A DNA stretch of 64,000 nucleotides from Candidatus Woesearchaeota archaeon (GTDB lineage Archaea > Nanobdellota > Nanobdellia > Woesearchaeales > JACJVW01): the NCBI GenBank assembly GCA_020637435.1, contig JACJVW010000001.1, positions 682,001-746,000 on the forward strand, written 5' to 3'. Below the pieces are notes generated by a model. The model saw only the letters and a list, made by a program, of their open reading frames with translations, had not been told where the DNA came from and did no database searches. The position numbers and the translations under genes were made by a program. This document shows positions 47,161 through 56,580 of the stretch, piece by piece (position 1 is the stretch's first letter; every line of letters starts with the position of its first letter).

Positions 47161-48495
47161 ATGGAATTTTTCGGTACTGATGGAATAAGGGGTGTAGCGA
47201 ACCAGTACCCGCTAGACCCGGTCACGATTGTTAAGATTGGTGCTGCTATCGCGGCATATGCTAAAAACTACGCAGAACGGCCCCGTGTGCTCATCGGCAA
47301 AGATACTCGCTTATCCGGGTATTTGGTCGAGAATGCGCTTACTTCTGGAATTGTTGGTGCCGGGGCGGATGTCATGCTCATAGGCCCTCTGCCTACGCCT
47401 GCAATCGCGCATCTGACACGCTCGATGGGCGCTCATCTGGGTGTGGTCATCTCAGCATCTCACAATCCTGCCCCTGACAACGGCATAAAGCTGTTTGACC
47501 GGGATGGTCACAAACTCTCCGTAGAGCAGGAAGAGGAGATTGAGTCCTTAATTTTGGCCAAAAGTGAGGATGAGCGACTAACCGGGACACAGATTGGTAA
47601 AGCCAGGCGTATTGATGACGCACGAGGCCGATACATAGAGTATGCCAAAAGTACTGTCGCAGACCAAAATCTTGATGGCCTTTCTGTTGTGCTCGATTGT
47701 GCTAATGGCGCAGCAAGCCCAATTGCAAAAAGTATCTATGCAGAACTTGGCGCACATACCATTGTATATCATAACACTCCTGATGGTGTAAATATAAACG
47801 AGGGTTGTGGGGCTCTGCATCCAAAATTCCTGGCCGAGAAGGTCAAAGAGCACAATGCAGATATCGGTATTGCCTTTGACGGCGACGCAGACCGTGCTAT
47901 CTTTGTGGATGAACGGGGCGAAGTCATAGACGGCGATGCAATTCTGTACGCTATAGCTCACCGCTTAGCCAAAGACCAGGCCCTCGGTTCACTGGTCGTA
48001 ACTACCTACAGCAACATGGGTCTTGACAGCTCCTTGCGTGAAATTGGTGTTGATGTCATTCGTGTGGCCTGCGGTGACAAATTCGTCATGGAAGCAATGC
48101 GCGAAGGCGGTCATAGTTTTGGTGGTGAAAACAGCGGCCACCTCATCTTTGGTAATCACTCTACAACTGGTGATGGTATCGTCGCAGGACTCCAGATTAT
48201 GAGGGTTCTTAAGAAAGACAATATCCCTGCATCTCGCCTTGCTGAAGGATACATTCCTAATGTACAGGTGTTAAATGCAGTGGAAGTACGTGAAAAAATA
48301 CCTCTTGAACAGCTGCCCAAAACAAATGATGTTATACAAAGGTGCCAGGAAGAGCTGGCTGAGGCTGGCCGGGTGTATTTCAGGTACTCCGGCACAGAGA
48401 ACAAAGCTCGGATTTTGGTAGAAGCAAAAGAACAGCATCAGGCAGACCGCATCATGGCAGAAGTCCTGGATGCATTGAATGAAGATCTAAGGTGA
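47161..48495 (+). CDS. glmM: phosphoglucosamine mutase (alpha-D-phosphohexomutase family)
   Basis: 444 residues. FGTDGIRG at the start, the phosphoserine loop SASHNP (Ser100), metal site DGDADR (from 240), GGENSGH sugar loop and RYSGTEN phosphate loop (from 408). Converts GlcN-6-P to GlcN-1-P. Sitting directly before glmU and glmS, the glucosamine specificity is well supported over phosphomannomutase. Confidence 0.92.
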   Translation: MEFFGTDGIRGVANQYPLDPVTIVKIGAAIAAYAKNYAERPRVLIGKDTRLSGYLVENALTSGIVGAGADVMLIGPLPTPAIAHLTRSMGAHLGVVISASHNPAPDNGIKLFDRDGHKLSVEQEEEIESLILAKSEDERLTGTQIGKARRIDDARGRYIEYAKSTVADQNLDGLSVVLDCANGAASPIAKSIYAELGAHTIVYHNTPDGVNINEGCGALHPKFLAEKVKEHNADIGIAFDGDADRAIFVDERGEVIDGDAILYAIAHRLAKDQALGSLVVTTYSNMGLDSSLREIGVDVIRVACGDKFVMEAMREGGHSFGGENSGHLIFGNHSTTGDGIVAGLQIMRVLKKDNIPASRLAEGYIPNVQVLNAVEVREKIPLEQLPKTNDVIQRCQEELAEAGRVYFRYSGTENKARILVEAKEQHQADRIMAEVLDALNEDLR

Positions 48496-48500
48496 TACTC

Positions 48501-49688
48501 ATGCAAGCAGTAATACTGGCAGCGGGCAAGTCGACCAGGACGATGCCTCTTACACAGACAAGACCAAAACCCCTTCTCACTATACTCAACCGACCTCTCC
48601 TCGAGTACAATCTCGATCAGCTCGATCGATTGGTCGATGAAGTTATTCTCATTGTCGGCTACAGGAAAGAGATGATAATGGAATATTTCGGCGACCACTA
48701 CAAATCTATGAAGCTGACATATGTGGAGCAGACAGAGCAGCTTGGGACAGGCCATGCGGTGCAGCAGGTAAAAGGGCATATCACCGGAAGATTTCTGGTC
48801 ATTAATGGTGATGACCTCTATGCCAGGCAGGACTTCGAAGAACTGCTCAAACATGATGCTGCTCTGCTGGTCAAAGAGGTTGAGCATGCTGAAAGGTGGG
48901 GTATTGTGGAGCCTGATGGTGACAAAGTTAAGCGACTTGTAGAGAAACCGAAAGACCCTCCCTCCAACTTGGGCAATATAGGTGCGTATGTATTCGACAA
49001 GACTCTCTTCAACCTGCAGATAGACAAATCGGAACGAGGGGAATATGAGATTACTGACTACGTCACGCTCCTTGCTTCGCAGGGAGTCTTCAGGTATGTT
49101 GTAGCCAAGGGGTATTGGATACCGATTGGCTACCCCTGGCAGATTCTCGATGCGACAGAATTTCTAATCAAGAACATAAAGGAATCAGTAGTAGAGGGCA
49201 CGGTCGAGGATGGCGTTACGCTCAAGGGTATCGTAAAGATAGGTAAGGGTGCGATCATCAAGACCGGCGCTTACATCGAAGGTCCTGTTGTCATAGGAGA
49301 AGACTGCAAAGTCGGCCCCAACTGCTATATCCGGGCAGGAACTGTTCTTGGACGTGGTTGCAAAGTCGGCAATGCCTGTGAGGTAAAGAACTCAACTTTG
49401 GGCGAAGGTACATCCATCGGACATCTTTCCTATGTAGGTGACTCGGTGATAGGTGACCACGTAAATTTTGGCGCGGGGACAGTGACTGCGAATCTTCGCC
49501 ATGACAACGGCAATGTACAGGTCGTCGTCAAAGGTGCGAAGGTCGACTCCGGTCGCAGAAAGTTGGGTGCGATGATAGGTGACCGTGCAAAGACGGGCAT
49601 ACATACTTCCATTTATCCTGGCAGGATGATCTTCAGCGAAGCCAAATCTATGCCTGGTGATATTGTCAAATACAATCTTGGTGAATGA
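48501..49688 (+). CDS. glmU: bifunctional GlcN-1-P acetyltransferase / UDP-GlcNAc pyrophosphorylase (archaeal GlmU-like)
   Basis: 395 residues from the ATG at 48501; a GTG at 48492 overlapping the glmM stop is an alternative. N-terminal nucleotidyltransferase (VILAAGKSTRTMPLTQTRPKP) and a C-terminal left-handed beta helix (~235-390) with hexapeptide repeats and a final GDRAKTGIHTSIYPG turn. The domain order is that of the archaeal Sugar-1-P nucleotidylyltransferase/acetyltransferase enzymes. Confidence 0.9.
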   Translation: MQAVILAAGKSTRTMPLTQTRPKPLLTILNRPLLEYNLDQLDRLVDEVILIVGYRKEMIMEYFGDHYKSMKLTYVEQTEQLGTGHAVQQVKGHITGRFLVINGDDLYARQDFEELLKHDAALLVKEVEHAERWGIVEPDGDKVKRLVEKPKDPPSNLGNIGAYVFDKTLFNLQIDKSERGEYEITDYVTLLASQGVFRYVVAKGYWIPIGYPWQILDATEFLIKNIKESVVEGTVEDGVTLKGIVKIGKGAIIKTGAYIEGPVVIGEDCKVGPNCYIRAGTVLGRGCKVGNACEVKNSTLGEGTSIGHLSYVGDSVIGDHVNFGAGTVTANLRHDNGNVQVVVKGAKVDSGRRKLGAMIGDRAKTGIHTSIYPGRMIFSEAKSMPGDIVKYNLGE

Positions 49689-49689
49689 A

Positions 49690-51408
49690 ATGTGCGGAAT
49701 ATTCGGATTACTGGCAAAGACGACATGCAAAGTTAAAGAGGACCTCCTTGCAGGTTTGCGAAGGCTTGAATACAGAGGTTACGACTCCGTCGGTTTTGCG
49801 ACGACAGAGGGTGAGCTGCAGAAGGATGTCGGTTTCATCGGCAACTTCATGGAAGGTGTTCCTTCAATCGAGACTAAATCTGCGATAAGCCATACCCGCT
49901 GGGCAACGCATGGTGGTGTGACAGTCTCGAACGCTCACCCTTTTAGATATGGTGAGGTGGTGATTGTCCACAATGGTATCATCGAAAACCTTAAGGAACT
50001 CAAGTCGGCCTGTGAGGGTCATGAGTTCTCGTCGGAGACGGACAGCGAGATTATCGCTCATCTTCTTGATAATGCTCTCAAAGAAGGTAAAGACATGCAA
50101 CAGGCCATATCCGGGCTGCGCAGCCAGCTTAAAGGGACATATGCAGTACTGGCGATTCACCTTGGTGAACACGCGCTCTATGCGATCAAGAAAGACTCTC
50201 CTCTTCTGCTTGGTATAGGCGACCAGGCATACTATCTTGCCTCGGACATGCACGCTTTCTCGAACAGGACTGACAAAGCTGTATTCTTCAAGGACATGGA
50301 TGTTTGCGTCATCCGGCCTGAAGGTTACCAGTTCTATGATGAGGGCGGACCGGTCGACAAAGAGGTCACGACCGTGGAATGCATCGATGCAGAACCTTCC
50401 AAAGAACCCTACGAACATTATATGTTAAAAGAGATCAATGAACAGCAGATAACTACTGAACGGCTATTAGAGTCAGTCGCAGGGGCGCAAAATGAGAAGA
50501 TGGCGAGAGCCAAAGAGTTGATCCTGGGTGCGCGACGCGTCGTATTTCTTGCATGTGGTTCAAGTTATCATGCATCGCTGCTTGGCGTATACCTCCTAAA
50601 TAAGCAGGGTATAGAGACTCATGCCATCATCGCAAGCGAGTTTGAAGGTTTCACTCTTGTGGGTGAGAGCACGCTCGTCATAGCAGTCTCTCAGAGCGGA
50701 GAGACGATGGATGTGGTGACAGTGCTAAAAGATGTCAAACAAAAAGGAGCGAAGATACTGGGTATCGTGAATGTGCCTTTCTCGACCATTGAGCGCTTGA
50801 GTGATGTTTGCGTCAATACCGTGGCAGGCCCGGAGATCTGCGTTGCATCAACCAAAGTCTATACGGCTCAGGTCGTCATGATGCTTGAACTGGCAAGGCT
50901 TTTTGGGTATGAGTGCGACATAAGTTCGATACCTACGGACATCGCCAAAACCATCCACGAAAACGAGGCGAAAGTCAAAGAGACTGCTCAATACCTAAAA
51001 GATAAGCACGATGTGTATGTGCTTGGCCGTGGCCCCATGTATCCTGTCGCAAGAGAAGTTGCGTTGAAACTCAAAGAGATACCCTATCTGCATGCGGAAG
51101 GGATGATGGCAGGAGAGCTGAAGCACGGCACTATAGCACTAATTGAAAAGGGTACTCCAGTCATAACTCTGATATATGATGATAATCCTGACATGGTCTC
51201 GAACACAGAAGAAGTAAGGTCAAGAGGTGCGGATATCATATCGATAAGCAACACCCAAGGGACCTTCGTCATACCGGGAAGCACAAAGACGCAGTTCGCC
51301 ATCAATGCCTGCATTATCGGACACTTGTTGAGTTACTACATCGCTCATATGAGAGGTCTTCCGATCGACAAGCCTCGGAATCTCGCAAAATCAGTGACAG
51401 TAAAATGA
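49690..51408 (+). CDS. glmS: glutamine--fructose-6-phosphate aminotransferase (isomerising)
   Basis: 572 residues. The start must be 49690 so that Cys follows Met (MCGIFGLL), the N-terminal nucleophile. Glutaminase domain (~2-225, HTRWATHG, HNGIIENL), two SIS sugar-isomerase domains (~255-390, ~420-560; CGSSYHASL, SQSGETMD). Ends KPRNLAKSVTVK as in the family. Makes GlcN-6-P, the first step of the UDP-GlcNAc route completed by its two upstream neighbours. Confidence 0.94.
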   Translation: MCGIFGLLAKTTCKVKEDLLAGLRRLEYRGYDSVGFATTEGELQKDVGFIGNFMEGVPSIETKSAISHTRWATHGGVTVSNAHPFRYGEVVIVHNGIIENLKELKSACEGHEFSSETDSEIIAHLLDNALKEGKDMQQAISGLRSQLKGTYAVLAIHLGEHALYAIKKDSPLLLGIGDQAYYLASDMHAFSNRTDKAVFFKDMDVCVIRPEGYQFYDEGGPVDKEVTTVECIDAEPSKEPYEHYMLKEINEQQITTERLLESVAGAQNEKMARAKELILGARRVVFLACGSSYHASLLGVYLLNKQGIETHAIIASEFEGFTLVGESTLVIAVSQSGETMDVVTVLKDVKQKGAKILGIVNVPFSTIERLSDVCVNTVAGPEICVASTKVYTAQVVMMLELARLFGYECDISSIPTDIAKTIHENEAKVKETAQYLKDKHDVYVLGRGPMYPVAREVALKLKEIPYLHAEGMMAGELKHGTIALIEKGTPVITLIYDDNPDMVSNTEEVRSRGADIISISNTQGTFVIPGSTKTQFAINACIIGHLLSYYIAHMRGLPIDKPRNLAKSVTVK

Positions 51409-52499
51409 AGTATGCGTTATCAGGTCTGGACTTGGCATTTCTGGTGGATGAGATGCAGGGACTATTGGGTGCGAAGATAGATAAGATATTCCAGCCGGAG
51501 AAAGATGACATCATCATAAGGATGCATCGTACCGGGATGGGAAAGGTGCATCTGCGGTTCCTGCTGCCCTCGCTGGTATATATGGCTAAGGACAAAGCAG
51601 ATGCGCAAAAAGATCCAAGCAATTTCTGTATGTTCATGCGAAAAAGACTCTCGGGTGCCCGTATCGATGCCCTTGAACAGATAGGTACTGAGCGTATGTT
51701 GCGTATCAGGTTGCAGAGTAAAGACAGCAAGTATGAACTTATCGCAGAACTCTTCGGAAAAGGAAATCTTCTCCTCATTGAAGCTGGAAAAGTTTTGACC
51801 GCTCTGCACTACTCAATTCAAAGTGGCCGTCTTCTTCGACCTAAAGGAGAATACATGCTTCCTCATATGCGTCCGGATATACGGACATTGTCAGCAGAGG
51901 ACATAAAGAAAAAGCTTGATGCTTCCGCTCAACCGACACTTGTCAAAGCGATAGCTGTAGACTTGGGAATGGGCGGCGTCTATGCTGAAGAGGTCATACT
52001 GCGTGCGGGTCTCGACAAGCAGGTAAAACCTGGTGGACATGACCTCTATCCTGTCATCCAGGATCTGCTACATGGTCCTTTGGAGCCTGCAGTAATTCTG
52101 GAAGGTGATAAGCCCGTCTCCCTAGCTCCGATAAAGATGCGACTCTATGAAGGGATGCAGGTGAAGCCATTCGGTACATTCTCTGAGGCGATAGACGAGG
52201 TATTCCTTCCAATCCAGCAGAGGGCCAAGACGGCTGCAGAGAAAAAGATGGAAAGACTGCAGAAGATTATTGACGCTCAATCAGAAGTCATAAAGAAGCT
52301 CGAGATGCAGATCGATGAAGAACAGGCAAAAGGAAATGCCGTATACGCCGATTATGCGAGGCTTTCGTCTTTGCTTAAGCAGATAAATGAGGCAAGAAAG
52401 ACCAAGTCCTGGGATGAGATTGCTCAAGTCGTCGAGCAGCTTCCTTTTGTGCAGAAGTTGGATAAGAAGAACAAAGTGTTATCAGTAGTGGCTGAGTGA
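51405..52499 (+). CDS. NFACT-N domain protein (Rqc2/RqcH relative) without NFACT-R
   Basis: 364 residues. The N-terminal domain (LSGLDLAFLVDEMQGLLGAKIDKI, then FCMFMRKRLSGARI) is that of RqcH/Rqc2/FbpA proteins, followed by an HhH-like region and a coiled coil (~275-345). Usual members have 550-700 residues and end with NFACT-R (DUF814), absent here. It overlaps glmS by 4 nt and the convergent archaellin by 18 nt. It may work with a separately encoded NFACT-R protein in rescue of stalled ribosomes. Confidence 0.8.
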   Translation: MKYALSGLDLAFLVDEMQGLLGAKIDKIFQPEKDDIIIRMHRTGMGKVHLRFLLPSLVYMAKDKADAQKDPSNFCMFMRKRLSGARIDALEQIGTERMLRIRLQSKDSKYELIAELFGKGNLLLIEAGKVLTALHYSIQSGRLLRPKGEYMLPHMRPDIRTLSAEDIKKKLDASAQPTLVKAIAVDLGMGGVYAEEVILRAGLDKQVKPGGHDLYPVIQDLLHGPLEPAVILEGDKPVSLAPIKMRLYEGMQVKPFGTFSEAIDEVFLPIQQRAKTAAEKKMERLQKIIDAQSEVIKKLEMQIDEEQAKGNAVYADYARLSSLLKQINEARKTKSWDEIAQVVEQLPFVQKLDKKNKVLSVVAE

Positions 52500-53330
52500 T
52501 GCTCGTCCTATCGATGCAGTCTGTGGTGTCGTGAACATCATAGTCTGTGCGATTCCTGATTTGGGGATAAGGGATATGGTCGCAGTCTCTTCTTCACCCA
52601 TATTGTAAGGCATCTCAAACATTATATTGATGATATCTCCTTTGTTGAACTTTCCTTCGACTGCTCGCGGATTCGACTGTTTGAGATACTCAGTGACGTA
52701 GTATCCTCCTTTCTGGATCATCTCATATTCCACGTTGGTGACCGTATTGCCGCTGCAGGTACCTGACACCGATGTGATGTAGCTGTTGATGCTTAACTGA
52801 TCGATAAAAGTTCCTGCGGAGCAGTTTCCAAGGACGATATCCGCATCATTGCTTAAGTCGATTGACACTAGCCCGTTGACATCTGCGCTGATAGTCTCAG
52901 AGACATTGTCTCCATCGATATCCTCGCCTACGGTGCTCGGGACAGGATACGACTCAAACCCTTTAGTATAAAATCCATCAACACTGTGATCATGCGTATG
53001 TCCCTGGCCTCTGTAATTTAGCGATGCAGTTGCCTGGTCAGAAGTGATAGAGATGGTCATATCGGAAAAACCGCAGCCCTCACAATCCACAAGGAGTTTC
53101 ATGGTCATGCTGACGTTGCGTAATGTGTTATCTTCTTGATACATGGAATATATATCGACCAGTTGCAGTGATCCGGTGACAAATTGTTCAGCTTTCTGTT
53201 CATTCTTGAACGCCTCCTGTTCAAGACTGTTCGCAGACCAGATCATAAGAGCTGCGATCGCGCCAGCTATGACGATGAACGCTATCATGATCAGCATCGT
53301 GCTGATACCCATCTCTCCACGCTTAGACAT
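52482..53330 (-). CDS. archaellin (archaeal flagellin)
   Basis: 282 residues. MSKRGEMGISTMLIMIAFIV with a hydrophobic helix (~11-30) is a typical archaellin class III signal, cleaved after RG. The rest is beta-rich with NxS/T sequons and the end carries hydrophobic strands. A TATA (53352-53362) lies 27 nt upstream. No fla/arl motor genes are in the window, so the assembled filament cannot be judged. Confidence 0.85.
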   Translation of the reverse strand: MSKRGEMGISTMLIMIAFIVIAGAIAALMIWSANSLEQEAFKNEQKAEQFVTGSLQLVDIYSMYQEDNTLRNVSMTMKLLVDCEGCGFSDMTISITSDQATASLNYRGQGHTHDHSVDGFYTKGFESYPVPSTVGEDIDGDNVSETISADVNGLVSIDLSNDADIVLGNCSAGTFIDQLSINSYITSVSGTCSGNTVTNVEYEMIQKGGYYVTEYLKQSNPRAVEGKFNKGDIINIMFEMPYNMGEEETATISLIPKSGIAQTMMFTTPQTASIGRASLSHY

Positions 53331-53520
53331 ACATCCATTTTACGGATTCGCACTATATATAGTTTGCTGTTAGAGATAGTTATACGATATCAAGAGTTAT
53401 GTACTTGTTTACGTCTTTTCAAATATGCTCAAAGGGGTAAGTTTTAGGACAGGTAGGATGCTGAGTATTCGAAAAAGGGGTATTTGTAGCACGATCGTTG
53501 TGTTGGATTTGTGTGGAGGT

Positions 53521-53530
53521 AAGAAAAAAG
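53521..53530 (-). terminator. T-rich terminator after 5S rRNA
   Basis: CTTTTTTCTT on the minus strand immediately after the closing stem of the 5S RNA; archaeal polymerase terminates at such runs. Confidence 0.6.
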
Positions 53531-53643
53531 TGAACAGCTTTCCTGGGTTCCCGTACTTCAGTACAGTACAACCAGAAACGTGGGTCAGCTTGACTGCTGT
53601 GTTCGAAATGGGAACAGGTAGACCTGACCGCTTTGGCCGTTCA
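53531..53643 (-). rRNA. rrf: 5S ribosomal RNA
   Basis: On the minus strand the sequence has the 5S loop TTCCCATTTCGAACACAGC followed by AGTCAAGC, and the 3' domain GTACTGAAGTACGGGAACC. The ends pair (TGAACGGC with GCTGTTCA). About 113 nt; ends may be off by a few bases. TATAAA on the minus strand at 53665-53670 lies 25 nt before the 5' end, and a T run follows the 3' end. No 16S or 23S gene is adjacent. Confidence 0.88.
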
Positions 53644-53791
53644 AGACCTACGAATCAGGTTTGGTTTATAAGCTTTTTCCCTCTTGTGATTACAGCTCCT
53701 GTCCTAAAAATATGTAGAATATGATGTCTCTTTGGTCAGATATAGTCATTCCAGACCGCCATAGTACAAAAAAGAGGTATCATGCTAAAAC

Positions 53792-53801
53792 TATTTAAAT
53801 A
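53792..53801 (+). promoter_or_regulatory. TATA box for ugd operon
   Basis: TATTTAAATA, then a ~28-nt leader with GAGGT (53835-53839) before the ATG at 53847. Confidence 0.65.
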
Positions 53802-53846
53802 TCCGTCTGTCTGTCTCATCCTTATCCAATAAATGAGGTTATATTC

Positions 53847-55154
53847 ATGAAAATCTGTGTAGTCGGAAGCGGATACGTGGGCCTGGTGTCAGGAACATGC
53901 TTCGCTGACCTTGGAAATGACGTTATATGTGTAGATATCGATCAGAATCGTGTAGATATGCTCAATAGTGGCAAAGTCCCTATCTTCGAACCCGGACTTG
54001 ACCATCTCTTCCTCAAGAATAAGGACGAAGGCAGGCTCAGATTCAGCAGTGACATCGCAGAAGGCATCCGGCATGGTGAGGCTATCTTCATCGGTGTCGG
54101 AACTCCTGAGGGAGAAGACCACCGTGCAGACCTCTCTGCGGTGCGAGCTGTCGCCAAAAGCATAGGTGAACATATCAACGGCTACAAAGTAGTCGTCAAC
54201 AAGAGCACAGTTCCCGTCGGCACGGGCGATATGGTTAGGCAGATAGTGCAGGAGAACATGAAAGAGCAGCATGAGTTCGATGTAGTCTCTAATCCTGAAT
54301 TCCTAAGGGAAGGTTCAGCTGTCTACGATTTCAAGAATCCTGACCGTGTGATAGTCGGTACAGACTCAGAGCGTGCAAAAGAGGTCATGGAGCGCCTCTA
54401 CAAGAGCGTCACCCGAACGACCCAGCCGCTAATGTTCACCGACATAAAAAGTGCTGAGATAATCAAGTACGCATCAAATTCCATGCTTGCGACCCGTATA
54501 TCTTTCATGAACATGCTTGCGTGCCTCTGCGAAAAAGAGGGCGCTGATATCACCCAGGTCTCCAAGGGCATGGGTCTTGACCGGAGGATAGGTCCAAAAT
54601 TCCTGCATGCGGGTATTGGTTATGGTGGCAGCTGTTTCCCAAAAGATGTGCAGGCGCTTACCATGACGCTTGAAGACAAAGGTTGCGATGCAGCGCTAAT
54701 GCGTGCAGTTACCGGTGTCAATAAAGCTCAGCGTGACAGGGTTACTCCAACTGTCCGAGAGGCGCTTGGCGGTCTTCAGGATAAAAAGGTCGCTGTCTGG
54801 GGCATCGCATTTAAGCCGAAGACAGACGATATACGTGAAGCCCCTGCTATTGATATCATAAGGGCTATCGAAGCTGACGGCGGCAAAGTCAATGCGTATG
54901 ATCCGGAAGCTCAGACGAATGCCAAACGCCATCTTCCAAATGTGGATTTCTTTGAGACGCCGTATGATGCGCTCGCAGGAGTTGATGCACTCATCATCTG
55001 CACTGAATGGGACGATTTTCGCAACCTTGACATCCATCGGATGAAATCCTTGATGAACCAGCCTGTGCTGTACGACGGACGTAACATCTACAGCAAGAAA
55101 GAGATGAAAGAGGCAGGTTTCACCTATTTCAGCATAGGCAGGGGTGGTCAGTGA
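53847..55154 (+). CDS. ugd: UDP-glucose 6-dehydrogenase family
   Basis: 435 residues. Rossmann N terminus GSGYVGLVSG, GVGTPEGED, NKSTVPVGT, NPEFLREGSAVYDF, catalytic cysteine C263 in GGSCFPKD, and a C-terminal UDP-binding domain. Oxidises a UDP-sugar (probably UDP-glucose to UDP-glucuronate; UDP-GlcNAc or UDP-ManNAc are possible given glmMUS nearby). The next gene overlaps its stop. Confidence 0.88.
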   Translation: MKICVVGSGYVGLVSGTCFADLGNDVICVDIDQNRVDMLNSGKVPIFEPGLDHLFLKNKDEGRLRFSSDIAEGIRHGEAIFIGVGTPEGEDHRADLSAVRAVAKSIGEHINGYKVVVNKSTVPVGTGDMVRQIVQENMKEQHEFDVVSNPEFLREGSAVYDFKNPDRVIVGTDSERAKEVMERLYKSVTRTTQPLMFTDIKSAEIIKYASNSMLATRISFMNMLACLCEKEGADITQVSKGMGLDRRIGPKFLHAGIGYGGSCFPKDVQALTMTLEDKGCDAALMRAVTGVNKAQRDRVTPTVREALGGLQDKKVAVWGIAFKPKTDDIREAPAIDIIRAIEADGGKVNAYDPEAQTNAKRHLPNVDFFETPYDALAGVDALIICTEWDDFRNLDIHRMKSLMNQPVLYDGRNIYSKKEMKEAGFTYFSIGRGGQ

Positions 55155-56152
55155 TGAAGATAATCCTTCCGGTCGCTGGAAAAGGAACACGACTTCGGCC
55201 CCACACATTCTCAAAACCAAAATCACTGGTCAAAGTAGCGGGTAACACTGTGCTCTACCACATAGTCGATTCTCTGCGAAAGGTAGAGGGCGCAGAGTTT
55301 GTGTTCATCGTCGACAAAGACAACAAAGTCTACATCGAAGAGTACATCAGACGAAAGTTCGATATGGCTGCTCAGTACTTCATCCAGGAAGAGCGCTTGG
55401 GTCCCGCGCATGCGGTATGGCTTGCCAAACCTGCGATAAATGAGGGGGATGATATGCTTATAGTGTTCAATGACACTATCGCCATCACCGACTATGCAAA
55501 ACTGACCGGTCTAAGCGAAGGGTACGACGGTCTGCTCTACGTGCACCAGACCGAGACACCAGAACGCTTCGGAATAGTCGAATTGACAGACAATGAAGTC
55601 ATCAAGCAGATTGTAGAGAAGCCCAAAGAATTCATAGGTGATCTAGCCGTCGTTGGCGCATACTACTTCAAAGATGCAATGCGGTTCATGAACGCATGCG
55701 ACCAGATGATAGTGAACAATGAGATGGAGAAAGGCGAATATTACATGAACTTCGCGATCCATAAACTTATCGCAGAAGGGGCTAAACTGAAGTCCCACCC
55801 TGTCGAGAAATGGCTTGATTGTGGAAAGCCAGAGACGCTCCTGGAGACGAATCGTGAGCTGCTTGAACTCCATCATGGCCAGGCGATAGAGAATGACGCT
55901 TCTCTTATCATCCCTCCTGTCTGCATTCCTGATTCTGCGACGGTCAAGAACTGCCTCATCGGGCCCTATGTCTCGATAGGTGAGAACGCGTTCATAGAGG
56001 GCTGCAAGATAGAAAATTCCATCATCGATGACAATGCTCACATAGAAGGTATAAATCTTAAAGAGAGCATCATCGGTCAGAATGCCATTGTCAAAGGCAG
56101 CGCCAGAAAACTGAATATAGGCGACAATTCAGAAGTCGATTTCAGAAAATAG
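55154..56152 (+). CDS. sugar-1-phosphate nucleotidyltransferase with C-terminal hexapeptide repeats
   Basis: 332 residues from the ATG at 55154 (a GTG at 55151 is possible). ILPVAGKGTRLRPHTFSKPKSL is the nucleotide-binding signature; residues ~250-325 form left-handed beta-helix turns (GPYVSIGENAFIEGCKIENS). Probably glucose-1-P uridylyl- or thymidylyltransferase, feeding the dehydrogenase upstream. A T-rich run follows the stop. Confidence 0.88.
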   Translation: MKIILPVAGKGTRLRPHTFSKPKSLVKVAGNTVLYHIVDSLRKVEGAEFVFIVDKDNKVYIEEYIRRKFDMAAQYFIQEERLGPAHAVWLAKPAINEGDDMLIVFNDTIAITDYAKLTGLSEGYDGLLYVHQTETPERFGIVELTDNEVIKQIVEKPKEFIGDLAVVGAYYFKDAMRFMNACDQMIVNNEMEKGEYYMNFAIHKLIAEGAKLKSHPVEKWLDCGKPETLLETNRELLELHHGQAIENDASLIIPPVCIPDSATVKNCLIGPYVSIGENAFIEGCKIENSIIDDNAHIEGINLKESIIGQNAIVKGSARKLNIGDNSEVDFRK

Positions 56153-56193
56153 TTTTTTTCTACGTTCCCCTATCTTTCTTCCAGAGTATCTGT

Positions 56194-56580
56194 TCAGCTG
56201 GTGAACACGATAAACCTAAACACGAAGAATTTCAGGATGAATAGGAATAAGGTGACCGCTATGATTGCTGCCATATAAGCCATATGCAATATCTCCACCA
56301 GGAGGGTGACCATGCCTGCATCAAGTGTGAACATAACCGTAAGTGTCATGCAAAATCTAAGGAAATTTCTTCGTTTATTCTTCCGTTCATTGAATGTGAT
56401 ATATGCGCTGTAGAAAAAACCGATCATCGTCTGCGTTGAGAGCGCGACGATATAGGAAATGAAATACCATACATCAAAGACTTCGGTCAGTAGATATGTA
56501 AGGCCAAGTTTGACCGTGATGCTGAGCGCTCCGCCAAACGCATATTTAACGAACATGTCGAGGTATCTGCTAAGCTTCAT
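56194..56580 (-). CDS. GtrA-like small membrane protein
   Basis: 128 residues, four hydrophobic helices, with FVKYAFGGALSITVKLGLTYLL near the start and KFFVFRFIVF at the end as in the GtrA family. Members help move lipid-linked sugars across the membrane. The ATG at 56580 overlaps the stop of the glycosyltransferase gene (ATGA); longer frames upstream are unlikely. Confidence 0.82.
   Translation of the reverse strand: MKLSRYLDMFVKYAFGGALSITVKLGLTYLLTEVFDVWYFISYIVALSTQTMIGFFYSAYITFNERKNKRRNFLRFCMTLTVMFTLDAGMVTLLVEILHMAYMAAIIAVTLFLFILKFFVFRFIVFTS

Noticed and set aside
53425..53724. 99-codon plus-strand frame
   Set aside because: Covers the 5S rRNA gene on the opposite strand; the protein reading is accidental.
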